Source: Rhodoblastus sp963804045
Lineage (GTDB): Bacteria; Pseudomonadota; Alphaproteobacteria; Rhizobiales; Beijerinckiaceae
Direction: 5' to 3'
Assembly (NCBI GenBank): GCA_963804045.1
Contig: CAWDOR010000009.1
Span: 62,001-126,000 of the forward strand
DNA length: 64,000 nt
The notes below the pieces were generated by a model, which saw nothing but the letters and a program-made list of their open reading frames with translations, made no database searches and had not been told where the DNA came from. Made by a program: the position numbers and the translations under genes. Shown in pieces: positions 34,195 to 43,244 of the stretch. Positions within the stretch are counted from its first letter, which is position 1. Every line of letters begins with the position of its first letter.

Positions 34195-35052
34195 ATGAAC
34201 ATTAAGGCTAAACTCGTTGGCGCCGCCATGGGCGCTCTCGGCATGGTCGCCGTCACCGGCGCCGCCCAGGCTACCTCGATCCTCACGCCCGGCGTGTCCA
34301 CGGGTCTCGCCCTCGGCGCCCCGCTGCCGGAAGGCGTCTATGACATCACCATCCTGACCTATGGCGTGCGCGGCAACACCGACGTGACCGCTGCGGTTCC
34401 GGCCTGGTTGATCTGGTCGACCCCCTGGACCATCCTCGGCGGCCGCGTGATCCTCGACACCACCGTCGCAGGTCCGGCCATCCTCGTCGGTGTCCATGGT
34501 GGCGCCGGCAGCGCCCGCGGCTTTGGTAACTCGCTCCTCGACGCCCAGGTCAAGTGGAACTTCGGCAACGGCTTCAACGCCGGCATCCAGGAAGGCGTCT
34601 ATCTGCCCTCCACCACCACCGGCATCGGTGAAGGCGCGGCTTCCTTCCAGCAGGTTGTCGCCTTCTCCTATTTGAAGGACGGTTATGACCTCAGCGCCAC
34701 CTTGATCTACGGCAGCAGCAGCAGCTGGAACCACGGCGGCGCGTACAACCCGGCTTGGTTCAACTACGATCTGACCGCCACCAAGAAGATCGGCAAGTGG
34801 GAAGTCGGCCTGATTGGCTTCGGTTCGACCGACCTGACCGCGACTAAGGTTGGCACCGGCAGCGTCACCTATAGCCAGTTCGCGCTTGGCGCCTTGGTCG
34901 GCTATTCCTTCGGCGGCCTCGAAGTGCAGTTGAAGTACAGCCACGACCTGGTTCAGACCGGCTACGGCAAGGAAGACTCGCGCATTTGGGCGAACTTCAT
35001 CGTTCCGCTGTGGAACCCGGAAGCCCCCAAGGCTGTCGCCGCCAAGTACTGA
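34195..35052 (+). CDS. Outer-membrane beta-barrel protein (MetA/SphA-like transporter family)
   Basis: A 285-residue protein with a signal peptide ending AAQA-T and a mature part rich in Gly, aromatic and alternating strands, typical of an outer-membrane barrel (PF13557-like). Tail residues WNPEAPKAVAAKY are atypical. Codon use (GGC, GCC, AAC, ACC and repeated AAG) and the strong ribosome site and terminator suggest high expression. It is flanked by a MoxR/VWA pair on either side. A transport role for hydrophobic compounds is inferred only from the family. Confidence 0.7.
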   Translation: MNIKAKLVGAAMGALGMVAVTGAAQATSILTPGVSTGLALGAPLPEGVYDITILTYGVRGNTDVTAAVPAWLIWSTPWTILGGRVILDTTVAGPAILVGVHGGAGSARGFGNSLLDAQVKWNFGNGFNAGIQEGVYLPSTTTGIGEGAASFQQVVAFSYLKDGYDLSATLIYGSSSSWNHGGAYNPAWFNYDLTATKKIGKWEVGLIGFGSTDLTATKVGTGSVTYSQFALGALVGYSFGGLEVQLKYSHDLVQTGYGKEDSRIWANFIVPLWNPEAPKAVAAKY

Positions 35053-35092
35053 GGTCTTGACCTCAAGGGTTTAGCTTTCAGCTGATCCAATC

Positions 35093-35126
35093 GCCGACGA
35101 TGGTTCGCCATCGTCGGCTTTTTTTT
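35093..35126 (+). terminator. Strong intrinsic terminator of the outer-membrane protein gene
   Basis: An 11-base perfect stem (GCCGACGATGG / CCATCGTCGGC) with a TTCG loop is followed by eight T residues. This is the best terminator in the window. Confidence 0.93.
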
Positions 35127-35164
35127 GCCGTGACGGCCGTAACAGGACATGGCACTCTCGATCC

Positions 35165-36340
35165 ATGCTGATCCAGTTCTTCACCGCGCTGCGCGAGGCG
35201 CAGCTTCCGGTCTCGTTGCGCGAATATCTCACCCTGTGCCAGGCGTTGGCCGCCGATCTCGCCGACAAGTCGGTCGAGGATTTTTATTTCCTCGCCCGCG
35301 CGACCCTGGTGAAGGACGAGCGCAACATCGACAAGTTCGACCGCGTGTTCGGCGCGGTGTTCAAGGGGTTGGACAGCGCCGCTGACCTGACGCAATCAGC
35401 CGAAATTCCCGCCGACTGGCTGAAAAAACTGGCGGAAAAATTCCTCACCGAGGACGAAAAGGCGCAAATCGAGGCGCTGGGCTGGGACAAGCTCATGGAG
35501 ACGCTGAAAAAACGCCTCGAAGAACAGAAAGAGCGCCACCAGGGCGGCAATAAGTGGATCGGAACGGCGGGAACCTCGCCCTTCGGCGCCTATGGCTATC
35601 ATCCCGAGGGGATTCGCATCGGCCAGGACGGCAACCGCAATTTCCGTGCGGTCAAAGTCTGGGACAAGCGCGAATTCAAGGATTTGGACGGCGACGAGAC
35701 CCTCGGACCGCGCAACATGAAGCTGGCGTTGCGCCGCCTGCGCAAGCTCGCGCGCAGCGGCGCGGCTGAGGAGCTCGATCTCGATGGCACCATCAACGCC
35801 ACGGCGCGCCAGGGTTTTCTCGACCTGCGCCTGCGGCCCGAGCGGCGCAACGCCGTCAAGGTGCTGCTGCTGCTCGATATTGGCGGCTCAATGGACTGGC
35901 ATGTGGCTCAGGTCGAGCAGCTGTTCGCCGCCGCCCGCAGCGAATTCAAGCATCTCGAACATTATTATTTCCACAATTGCCTCTATGAGGGCGTGTGGAA
36001 AAGCAATCAGCGCCGTCATGCCGAGCGCCTGTCCACCTGGGACCTGCTGCACACCTTTCCCCATGATTACAAACTGATCCTGGTCGGCGACGCCGCCATG
36101 AGTCCTTATGAAATCCTCATGGAGGGCGGCTCGGTCGAGCATCACAACGAGGAGGCGGGAAAAGTCTGGCTGGAGCGGACGTTGACCTGCTGGCCTCATG
36201 CGGTCTGGCTCAATCCGACGCCCAAATCGCATTGGACCTATACCCAGTCGATCGGCATGATCCAACAGATCATGGAGAATCGCATGTATCCGCTGACGCT
36301 CGAAGGCCTTGAGGCGGCGATGCGGGAATTGACGCGATAG
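35165..36340 (+). CDS. VWA domain protein, CoxE family
   Basis: A 391-residue cytoplasmic protein of the CoxE/VWA type. The N-terminal third is helical; a linker holds WIGTAGTSPFGAYGYHPEGIRIG. The C-terminal VWA domain begins KVLLLLDIGGSM, with DxGxS in place of the MIDAS DxSxS, and contains LVGDAAMSPYEI. CoxE-like VWA proteins act with MoxR ATPases, and here the MoxR gene is close but divergent. The start follows an AACAGGACATGGC context; the gene is 113 bases after the previous stop. Confidence 0.85.
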   Translation: MLIQFFTALREAQLPVSLREYLTLCQALAADLADKSVEDFYFLARATLVKDERNIDKFDRVFGAVFKGLDSAADLTQSAEIPADWLKKLAEKFLTEDEKAQIEALGWDKLMETLKKRLEEQKERHQGGNKWIGTAGTSPFGAYGYHPEGIRIGQDGNRNFRAVKVWDKREFKDLDGDETLGPRNMKLALRRLRKLARSGAAEELDLDGTINATARQGFLDLRLRPERRNAVKVLLLLDIGGSMDWHVAQVEQLFAAARSEFKHLEHYYFHNCLYEGVWKSNQRRHAERLSTWDLLHTFPHDYKLILVGDAAMSPYEILMEGGSVEHHNEEAGKVWLERTLTCWPHAVWLNPTPKSHWTYTQSIGMIQQIMENRMYPLTLEGLEAAMRELTR

Positions 36341-36380
36341 AGGCGCGGCCCGGGCCGCGCCTCTATCTATTTATTTTTTC
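36340..36380 (+). terminator. Terminator between convergent VWA and TPR genes
   Basis: A 24-base perfect palindrome (GAGGCGCGGCCC and its complement) begins at the last base of the VWA stop codon and is followed by a T-rich run ending in TTTTTT. On the plus strand it fits an intrinsic terminator; the T run overlaps the final codons of the opposite TPR gene. Confidence 0.7.
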
Positions 36381-37534
36381 TCGGCGGGCGCGGCTTCCGC
36401 CTTCTTCAGCTCGACGCTGGCGGCGAAATATTCGAGGAAATCCTTGGGACAAATCTCCACGGCCTGGCGGAAATAGGGCGTGGCCTCGTCCCTGCTCTTG
36501 TCCAGCACCCGCGCCTCGCCGAGATAAAGCTGCGCCTCGCATTTTTCACCGGGCGCCTTGGCGGCGGCGAGCGCATCGGCCTCGGCGATGTCCCCGAGAT
36601 AATGCCGCGCCAGCGGCCAGGGCCAGGAGACCGCGTCCGCCTTGGGCAATTCGCCCTTCAACTTCGCCTTTGCCGCAGCGTCGCCGCCCTCGGCGAGAAA
36701 CAGCCAAAGGGCCGCATAGGCGTCGGCAGGCGCCAGAGCCAACGCCTGCTTGAAATCGGCGGCGGCCTTGGCCTTGTCGCCAAGGGCCATGCCCGCGACG
36801 CCGCGCCCCATCAGCGCGATCGAATTCTTCGGCGCCAGTTCGACCGCCTTGTCGAAATCGGCCAGGGCCTTTTGCGCGTCGCCTTTGGCGAGCCAGGCGT
36901 TGCCGCGATTGGCCAGATAGGAAACGCTATGGCTGTCGAGCGCGACCGCCTTGTCGTAATCGGCGAGCGCCTTGTCGGTCTCGCCCCGGGACAGCAGCAG
37001 ATTGGCGCGATCGGTGAAAATCGCGGCGCTATCGGCGCCAAGCTCCACCGCCTTATCGTAATCGGTCAGCGCCAGATCCGGTTCGTGACGCTTCTGGCGA
37101 ATTTCGGCGCGATACTGATAGGCCACCGCGCTCTGCGGATCGAGCTTGGCCGCGACATCGCAATCGGACAAGGCCTTGTCGTTCTGGCCCAGTTGGAAAT
37201 AACCGACGCAACGATTCGCATAGACGGCGGCGGCCTCCTTGCCCTGCCAATTGCCAGAATCGATCAGGTCGGTGCAGGCGGCGACACGCTTTTCGGGCTG
37301 CGCCGAAGACTCTCCATTGCCGCAGATCCGCGCGGCGTCCTTGCCCCGCCCCTTGGTCGGCGTCGGCATTTTGATCGAGGGCGCGACGCTCCCGACCCCA
37401 CCCCCGACCGGCGGCGGCGTCATCGTCATCGGGTCGGTCAGCGTGGGCGGCGCATATTGCGCCACCGCGGCGCCGGCGCCCAAACCAACGGCCAAGCCAG
37501 CGCCCAAGGCCAGCGTCCAAATCGACGATTTCAT
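36371..37534 (-). CDS. Exported tetratricopeptide repeat protein
   Basis: A 387-residue protein with a signal peptide (MKSSIWTLALGAGLAVGLGA, cleavage near AVAQ), a proline-rich region, a paired-Cys region (AARICGN...RVAACTDL) and about eight TPR units (for example AVYANRCVGYFQLGQNDKAL and ALMGRGVAGMALGDKAKA). TPRs mediate protein binding in the envelope. The ATG shown follows a GGGGGA site; another ATG 15 bases upstream is also possible. Partner proteins are not known. Confidence 0.75.
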   Translation of the reverse strand: MKSSIWTLALGAGLAVGLGAGAAVAQYAPPTLTDPMTMTPPPVGGGVGSVAPSIKMPTPTKGRGKDAARICGNGESSAQPEKRVAACTDLIDSGNWQGKEAAAVYANRCVGYFQLGQNDKALSDCDVAAKLDPQSAVAYQYRAEIRQKRHEPDLALTDYDKAVELGADSAAIFTDRANLLLSRGETDKALADYDKAVALDSHSVSYLANRGNAWLAKGDAQKALADFDKAVELAPKNSIALMGRGVAGMALGDKAKAAADFKQALALAPADAYAALWLFLAEGGDAAAKAKLKGELPKADAVSWPWPLARHYLGDIAEADALAAAKAPGEKCEAQLYLGEARVLDKSRDEATPYFRQAVEICPKDFLEYFAASVELKKAEAAPAEKK

Positions 37535-37704
37535 CTCATCCCCCCGCATGTGCCGCCGGCGGCGCCCAGGCGCCTGTTCTCCGCGTCTGCGTTAACCGAT
37601 CCGGCCCGCGAACTAAAGACGAAACTTTACGGCGGCGATATGGCTGCCCTGTGTTTTCCACGGGGGCGCGGCCGCAGGCTCCGGGCGCGGCGATCCACGC
37701 GGTT

Positions 37705-38313
37705 TCAGTCGGCGCGTTTCGCCGTCTTGCCGCAAAGCGGATAGGCCGCCTCCAGCGATTCGCCCGGCTTGATCAGCTCGCGCAAATCGACATCGTCATA
37801 GACTTTGAAAAATTCCTCCTTCTCGCTCAGCGACAGATAGAGATCGACGCGCACCGGACCCGGCGGCGGATCGATGCGCCGGCAGGGTTCGGCGGTGAGC
37901 GACAGCCGCCCCTTGTGATGCTCGCCCGCCGCCTTGGCCGCGCTCCCCCGCGCCTGGATTTCGCGCAGGCGCGCGGCGTCGGCGGCGCTGAGGCGCAAAA
38001 CGGCGAAATGAGTTCCGCTCAGGGCCTCGCCCGCCAGAACGCTCGGCGGGCTGGACGATTCCTGCGCGATCAGGTCGAACGCCGTTTCCTTTTCATCGGC
38101 TTCGCCCTCGTGACTGACAATTTTGAGGTGGATGTGCCCTGGCGGGACCTCCAGCCAATCCGGCGCGCGCACGGCGCCTCTTATCCCCTGGGGATCGACC
38201 GTCAACAGATCGACCTTGCGCAGCCGCCACATGGCGGAAACCGGCACATGCCAGCAGCCGCCAAGCAGAAGCAGCAAGGCCCCGAGGGCGACGGGGCGAA
38301 ACATATTTTTCAT
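37705..38313 (-). CDS. Lipoprotein of unknown function
   Basis: About 202 residues, with a lipoprotein signal peptide (MKNMFRPVALGALLLLLGGC, lipobox LGGC). The mature part is unlike families I know; it contains a basic cluster and ends GKTAKRAD. The ATG at MKNM has GGTGA six bases before it; another ATG lies 12 bases upstream. It is divergent from the HExxH lipoprotein gene. Confidence 0.55.
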   Translation of the reverse strand: MKNMFRPVALGALLLLLGGCWHVPVSAMWRLRKVDLLTVDPQGIRGAVRAPDWLEVPPGHIHLKIVSHEGEADEKETAFDLIAQESSSPPSVLAGEALSGTHFAVLRLSAADAARLREIQARGSAAKAAGEHHKGRLSLTAEPCRRIDPPPGPVRVDLYLSLSEKEEFFKVYDDVDLRELIKPGESLEAAYPLCGKTAKRAD

Positions 38314-38348
38314 GAAAATCACCATGTTAACTTCTTATTTTTTCATGT

Positions 38349-38380
38349 TTGACATTAAATTTTTCGTGTGTCAATATATG
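38349..38380 (+). promoter_or_regulatory. Predicted sigma-70 promoter of the lipoprotein-DUF2975-XRE genes
   Basis: TTGACA at 38349-38354 is followed 17-18 bases later by CAATATA, in an AT-rich stretch. TGACA and TGTCA also form a spaced inverted repeat with a 14-base centre that overlaps the promoter and could be an operator. Confidence 0.45.
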
Positions 38381-38406
38381 TCTGTCGCAAATCGAGACCC
38401 CAGACG

Positions 38407-39246
38407 ATGTCGCCACGCCGCTCCCGACCGTTGCTTCTCATCCTTGCCGTTTTAGCGCCGCTCGCCGGTTGCGGCCCGGCTTCAGCGCTGTTGCACAACC
38501 CCAAAAACCTGCCCTGCCTGCCTGAAGACTGCGCCATCCGCTACGAGCCGGGCGCGGAAAAACTCGCCGCCGAAGTGGGCAAAACTTTGGCGCGCGACCG
38601 GTCGCGAATCGAAGCTTTCCAGGGCAGGCCCTTTGGCGCGCCAGTAACCGTGGTCGCCTATGCCGACGAGGCCCATTACGCCCAAGCCAATGGGCGCGGC
38701 AGCACGAAGCCGAGCGGCGTGACTTTTAATGACCGCGTGTCGCTGTCTCCTCGCCTGGCGGGCTCCGCGCCGGAAGAGGTCGAAATCTATTTGACCCATG
38801 AGCTGTCGCACGCCCATATGTTCAGCCACCTTTCAGTCTTGAGCGCGTTGAGCGTTCCCGCTTGGTTTACCGAGGGTCTGGCGGTGGCGGCGTCTGGAGG
38901 CGGCGGCGCGCAAAAAGTCCCGCCGGCGGAAGCGCGCGCCGCCATTCGCGCGGGCCAGACCATCGAGACGCCTGGCCAGGCCGGCCTTTTCGGCCAGTTC
39001 AGCCTGCCCGCCGCAAAATACTGGTCCGACCCCGATCCCTATCGCACCGCCCATATGGCCTACCGCCAGGCCGGGATGTTCGTCGATTATCTGCGCGACA
39101 AGGACCGCGCCGCCTTCGCGCGCCTGCTGAACTCGCTCTTCGCCGGCGAAAAATTCGGCGCGGCCTTCGAGCGCGCCTATGGAACGACGGTCGCCGTGCA
39201 ATGGCGGGATTTTGTCCAACAAATTGCCGAGGAGAAAAAATCATGA
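38407..39246 (+). CDS. Lipoprotein with an HExxH peptidase-like domain
   Basis: A 279-residue protein with a lipobox (LAPLAGC) and a gluzincin-type zinc motif HELSHAHMF with a downstream WFTEGLAV, where the Glu could be the third zinc ligand. This suggests a membrane-anchored periplasmic metallopeptidase or an inactive relative. It begins an operon with a DUF2975 protein (4-base overlap) and an XRE regulator. The start used gives a lipoprotein signal peptide; an earlier start adds 13 residues. Confidence 0.65.
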   Translation: MSPRRSRPLLLILAVLAPLAGCGPASALLHNPKNLPCLPEDCAIRYEPGAEKLAAEVGKTLARDRSRIEAFQGRPFGAPVTVVAYADEAHYAQANGRGSTKPSGVTFNDRVSLSPRLAGSAPEEVEIYLTHELSHAHMFSHLSVLSALSVPAWFTEGLAVAASGGGGAQKVPPAEARAAIRAGQTIETPGQAGLFGQFSLPAAKYWSDPDPYRTAHMAYRQAGMFVDYLRDKDRAAFARLLNSLFAGEKFGAAFERAYGTTVAVQWRDFVQQIAEEKKS

Positions 39247-39827
39247 GCGAGGATATCGATAGCCCCCTTCCCGCCGGACCGGCGCCCTCGATCATCGCCC
39301 AGCTCTTGCGCAAGAAGATCGGCTGGCTATGCCAACTGATCCGCTTCGCCGCCATCGTCTGGTCGGGCTGGATTCTCTATCTCGTCGTCAATTTCTGGGG
39401 CGACCGCTCCAGGGCCACCCTCGCCTATGGCCGAATTTCCGGGGCCGAGCCCGCGCCTTTGGCCGATTTCAATTATTTTGCCGCCTTCGGCCTGGAATTG
39501 GCGGCCTGGGCCTTGACCGCCGCTGTCGCGCTAACGCTTTGGCGGCTGTTTTCGCGCTATCTCCAAGGCGAAATCTTCACGGTTTCGGCGGCGGTGGATT
39601 TGCGCCGCCTCGCCGCGGTCGGCGCGGCCACCCTGATTTTTTCGGTGGCGCAACGACCTGCGGTTTTCCACCTGATGACCGCCGGCCGCGACACGGCCGG
39701 GCGCCACATGCCATTCTTCCAGCCCAACGATCTGCTCGATGCGATCTTCGTGACCTTCCTGTTCTCGCTGGCTTATATATTCAAGACCGCGGCGGAGCTC
39801 GCCGACGAACATGCGCAGATCGTGTGA
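39243..39827 (+). CDS. DUF2975 family membrane protein
   Basis: A 194-residue membrane protein with four predicted helices (LIRFAAIVWSGWILYLVV, FAAFGLELAAWALTAAVAL, LRRLAAVGAATLIFSVA, DAIFVTFLFSLAYIF). It matches the DUF2975 family, which occurs as pairs with a small XRE regulator (YoaS-YozG type). The pair is present here. It overlaps the preceding lipoprotein gene by ATGA. Function unknown. Confidence 0.7.
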   Translation: MSEDIDSPLPAGPAPSIIAQLLRKKIGWLCQLIRFAAIVWSGWILYLVVNFWGDRSRATLAYGRISGAEPAPLADFNYFAAFGLELAAWALTAAVALTLWRLFSRYLQGEIFTVSAAVDLRRLAAVGAATLIFSVAQRPAVFHLMTAGRDTAGRHMPFFQPNDLLDAIFVTFLFSLAYIFKTAAELADEHAQIV

Positions 39828-39830
39828 CCC

Positions 39831-40049
39831 ATGCCCATCATCGTCAATCTCGACGTCATGCTCGCCAAGCGCAAGATTCGCTCGCGCGATCTCGCCGCGC
39901 GCATCGGCATCGCGGAACAAAATCTGTCGCTGCTGAAATCCGGCAAGGTCAAGGGCGTGCGTTTCGACACGCTGGAGAAAATCTGCGCCGAGCTGGACTG
40001 CCAGCCCGGCGACCTCCTGGAATATCGACCGGAAACGGCCGGTGAATAG
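39831..40049 (+). CDS. XRE-family transcriptional regulator (YozG-like)
   Basis: A 72-residue Cro/XRE helix-turn-helix protein. SRDLAARIGIAEQNLSLLKSGKVKGVRFDTLEKIC spans the recognition helix, and DCQPGDLLEY is the typical YozG ending. It follows the DUF2975 gene after 3 bases and probably regulates its own operon, perhaps through the inverted repeat in the promoter. Confidence 0.78.
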   Translation: MPIIVNLDVMLAKRKIRSRDLAARIGIAEQNLSLLKSGKVKGVRFDTLEKICAELDCQPGDLLEYRPETAGE

Positions 40050-40101
40050 CAGCGCTGCGTTTTTCTCCCTTGGCGCGACCGCATGAAAAAATGCTAGTCT
40101 G

Positions 40102-40139
40102 GAACCCGTTCGGTGAACTCCGGTTCACCGAACGGGTTC
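40102..40139 (+). terminator. Perfect 17-bp hairpin (dispersed repeat acting as probable terminator)
   Basis: Arms of 17 bases (GAACCCGTTCGGTGAAC and its complement) with a TCCG loop, followed by TATCTTT. It lies 50 bases after the XRE stop. It shares its core and CTCCGG centre with the element at 4341-4371. Confidence 0.7.
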
Positions 40140-40154
40140 TATCTTTCTGCATTT

Positions 40155-40201
40155 ACGCGTTTTCTTGACGCGAACCGGCAGCCACTTCGCTTGAAAACGC
40201 T
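40155..40201. repeat. Second palindromic repeat of the dispersed pair
   Basis: An imperfect inverted repeat (GCGTTTTC...GAAAACGC outer arms, CTTGACGCGAACCGGC centre) about 20 bases after the 40102-40139 hairpin. It occupies the same relative place as 4390-4433 does after 4341-4371, so the two pairs form a composite element in two places. Confidence 0.55.
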
Positions 40202-40207
40202 ACAGGC

Positions 40208-40702
40208 ATGCATCGTCTCTTCCTGCTCCGCCACGCCGAGGCCATCCCGACCGGCCGGAACCGCGACCATGAGCGCCCGCTGACCCATGCCGGGCGCGAG
40301 GCCGCCGCCCATGTCGGCGGCGCTTTGGCGGTGCGCGGCGAAAGCGTCGATCTGGCGCTTTGCTCCAGTTCGGCGCGCACTCAGGAGACCTTGGAGCTGG
40401 CGCTCGGCGCCAGCGGCGCGGCGCCTGAAATTCGCATGGAGCCGGCGATCTATCAGGCCGAGCGCGGCGAGCTGATGGCGCTGCTGCGCGATCTCCCGGA
40501 AAGCGCCAGTTCGGTGCTGCTGGTTGGCCATAACCCCGCCATAGCCGAATTCGCCGCGCTGTTTGGCGGTTCGGGCGATCCCGAAGCGCTGGACCGGCTG
40601 CATCGCTTCTATCCGCCCGCCGCCCTGGCGATTTTCGATGTGGAGGCGCCCTGGCGGGATTTGCGCTGGGGCGGCGGAATTTTGCGCGCCTATCTGACCT
40701 GA
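40208..40702 (+). CDS. Histidine phosphatase family protein (SixA-like)
   Basis: A 164-residue single-domain phosphatase. LLRHAEA holds the catalytic RH, SARTQET the second Arg, and VGHNPAI the second His. It is similar to SixA, which removes phosphate from histidine phosphotransfer domains, but other substrates are possible. It lies alone on the plus strand, downstream of a hairpin terminator. Confidence 0.8.
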   Translation: MHRLFLLRHAEAIPTGRNRDHERPLTHAGREAAAHVGGALAVRGESVDLALCSSSARTQETLELALGASGAAPEIRMEPAIYQAERGELMALLRDLPESASSVLLVGHNPAIAEFAALFGGSGDPEALDRLHRFYPPAALAIFDVEAPWRDLRWGGGILRAYLT

Positions 40703-40756
40703 TCCTGTTTTTTCCGGCGGCGACGCTTATGTTGAGCGGATGAAGCGGAGCCGGCC

Positions 40757-42216
40757 TTGTCCTTTTTCGAATCGCTGATCGCGGAAACACGCAACAGCGC
40801 CGCCAATCTCGCGGAGCTCGCGCGCGGCGGAAAAAACCTGCGGCTCGGTGTCACCGGCCTGTCGCGGGCGGGAAAGACCGTGTTCATCACCGCGCTCGCC
40901 CGCCAGCTCACCTTGCTCGGCAAGACCGAAAAAAACGCCCTGCCCGCCTTTCGCGTCGCCGAGGAGGGGCGGATCGTCGGCGGACGGCTGGAGCCGCAGC
41001 CCGACGATCATGTGCCGCGCTTCGCCTATGAGGACCATCTCGCCGCCCTGACCGGGCCGGAGCGCCATTGGCCGCAATCGACGCGTCAGATTTCGCAACT
41101 GCGGCTGCGGCTCGATTTCGAACGCCGCGAAGGCTTTTTCGCGGGCCCGGCGGCGCTGACCATCGACATTGTCGATTATCCCGGTGAATGGCTGCTCGAC
41201 CTGCCGCTGCTGGACAAAACTTATGCGACCTGGTCGCGCGAGACCTTCGAGGCCAGCGCTTCCGCCGCCCGCGCGCCTTTCGCGGCGGAGTGGCGCGGCT
41301 TCGCCCTGACGCTGGCGCCCGCTGGCCCCGAGGACGAAGGCGTCGCGCGCAAGGCGGCGGAAAAATTCACCGCCTATTTGCGCGCCGCGCGCGGCGATGC
41401 TTACGCCCTCTCCACCCTGCCGCCAGGACGTTTTTTGATGCCGGGGGATCTCGAGGGCTCGCCGGCTCTGACCTTCGCGCCGCTGCCTCTGCCCGACGAT
41501 TTCATCGCCGAACCGGGGACGTTGGCGGCGATGATGGAGCGCCGCTACGAGGCCTATAAGGCGCATGTGGTCAAACCGTTCTTTCGCGATCATTTCGCCC
41601 GGCTCGACCGGCAGATCGTGCTGGTGGACGCGCTCTCCGCGCTCAATTCGGGGCCAGAGGCGATGCGCGACCTGCAACGCGGCCTGAACGAAGTGCTCGC
41701 CGCTTTTCGCGTCGGCCGAAACAACGTGCTGAACACGCTGTTCCGCCCGCGCATCGACAAAATTCTGGTCGCCGCGACCAAGGCCGATCATCTGCATCAT
41801 CTGAGTCACGACCGGCTCGAAGCGATTCTCCGTGTTCTGACCGAGCGCGCCATAGCGCGTTCGCAAGTCTCGGCGCCGAGGTCGATGTCATCGCGCTCTC
41901 CGCCGTGCGCGCCACCCGGGAGGCCGCCGTGCGTCAGGGGCGCGACACGCTCGACGCCATTGTCGGCACGCCCCTGGCCGGCGAAACCCTCGATGGCCAG
42001 AGCTTTGACGGCGAGACCGAAGCAGCCGTTTTCCCAGGACAATTGCCGGTCAACGCCAAGCAGGTTTTTCGCGGCGACGCGCTGGCGCGCCCGGAGCATG
42101 AGGCTGATTATCGCTTCCTGCGCTTCCGCCCGCCTGTGGTCGGCGAGAATGCGCCGGCGCCGCAGATCCGGCTCGACCGCGCCTGCCAATTCCTGTTCGG
42201 AGACCGGCTGAAATGA
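40757..42216 (+). CDS. YcjX family GTPase-like protein (one frame shift)
   Basis: A P-loop protein of the YcjX/DUF463 family. It starts at TTG (SFFESLIAETRN) and has VTGLSRAGKT as Walker A and VDIVDYPGEW as a switch-like motif. Around 41855-41865 the frame changes; one missing base after ATAGC would join ERAIA to FASLGAEVDVIALSAVRATRE and give about 485 residues, normal for this family. The downstream part ends FLFGDRLK and overlaps the ycjF-like ATG. The pair YcjX-YcjF is usual in proteobacteria; function is uncertain. Confidence 0.78.
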
Positions 42217-43244
42217 GCGAGACGCCAAAACCGCGCCCGCGCGCCTTCCGGCTGGACCGGGCGGAAAATCTCGAACTCGAGCCCGCGCCGGATTTTTACG
42301 CGCAAGAGGTCGCCTGTGGCGACATCGCCGATCCCGCCGAGCGCGCCGCCGAGGCGGCGCAAAGCGTCGGTTTTTTCCCCGGCCGGCGCGTCTGGTCCTG
42401 GGGCGGCCTTTTGGGCGCGGCGCTGGGCGCGCTGGCGAGCTTCGCCTTCGGCCTCTGGCTCGACGCGCTGGTGGAAGAGCTGTTCGCCAAATCGGCGGCG
42501 CTGGGCTGGATCGGCGTCGGCCTGGCGGCGCTGGCGTTGTTGGCCATTGTCGCTCTTGTCGCAAGAGAAATCGTGGCGATTTACCGCCAGCGCGCCATCG
42601 CCCGGCTGCATCGAGCGCTGGCTCTGGCCCATGAGGCCGACGACGGCGCGGCGGCGAAGGAAAAAATCGCCGAGCTGGCGGCGCTTTATGCGCATAAGCC
42701 GGAAACCGCCGGGGCGCGGCGCCGCCTGGACGAGCTGAGCGCGGAAATCATCGACGGCAAGGCGCGCGTGGAAATCGCCGAGAAAGCCTTGATGCCGGCG
42801 CTGGACGCCGCCGCGCGCCGCGAAACCGCCCAGGCCGCGCGCAATGTCTCGTTGGTGGCGACGCTCGCCCCGCGCGCGGTGTTCGATGTGATTTTCGTCG
42901 CGGCCCAGGCTCTGCGCCTGATCCGCCGCATCGCGGAAATCTATGGCGGGCGTCCCGGCCTGCTCGGCGCCTTCCGGCTCGCCCGCGCCGTCGGCGCCCA
43001 TCTGGCGCTGACCGGAACCATGGCTCTCGGCGACAGTCTGGTCCAGCAGGTCGTCGGCCATGGCGTGGCGGCGCGCATCTCGGCGCGGCTCGGCGAGGGC
43101 GTGCTCAATGGCTTGCTGACCGCGCGCATCGGCATTTCCGCCATGGCGGTGTGCCGGCCCATGCCGTTTTACGCGGAAAAGCCGCCTGGAATCGCCGATG
43201 TCGCGCCCTTCCTGATCGGCGGCGACAAGCCGGACAAGAGTTAG
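42213..43244 (+). CDS. TIGR01620/DUF697 family membrane protein (YcjF-like)
   Basis: A 343-residue protein with two N-terminal membrane helices (LLGAALGALASFAFGLWLDAL and GWIGVGLAALALLAIVALVA), then a soluble DUF697 region with NVSLVATLAPRAVFDVIFVA and GLLTARIGISAMAVCRPMPF. YcjF is the membrane partner of YcjX, whose gene overlaps it by ATGA. Its 3' end overlaps the convergent ferredoxin by four bases. Confidence 0.8.
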   Translation: MSETPKPRPRAFRLDRAENLELEPAPDFYAQEVACGDIADPAERAAEAAQSVGFFPGRRVWSWGGLLGAALGALASFAFGLWLDALVEELFAKSAALGWIGVGLAALALLAIVALVAREIVAIYRQRAIARLHRALALAHEADDGAAAKEKIAELAALYAHKPETAGARRRLDELSAEIIDGKARVEIAEKALMPALDAAARRETAQAARNVSLVATLAPRAVFDVIFVAAQALRLIRRIAEIYGGRPGLLGAFRLARAVGAHLALTGTMALGDSLVQQVVGHGVAARISARLGEGVLNGLLTARIGISAMAVCRPMPFYAEKPPGIADVAPFLIGGDKPDKS

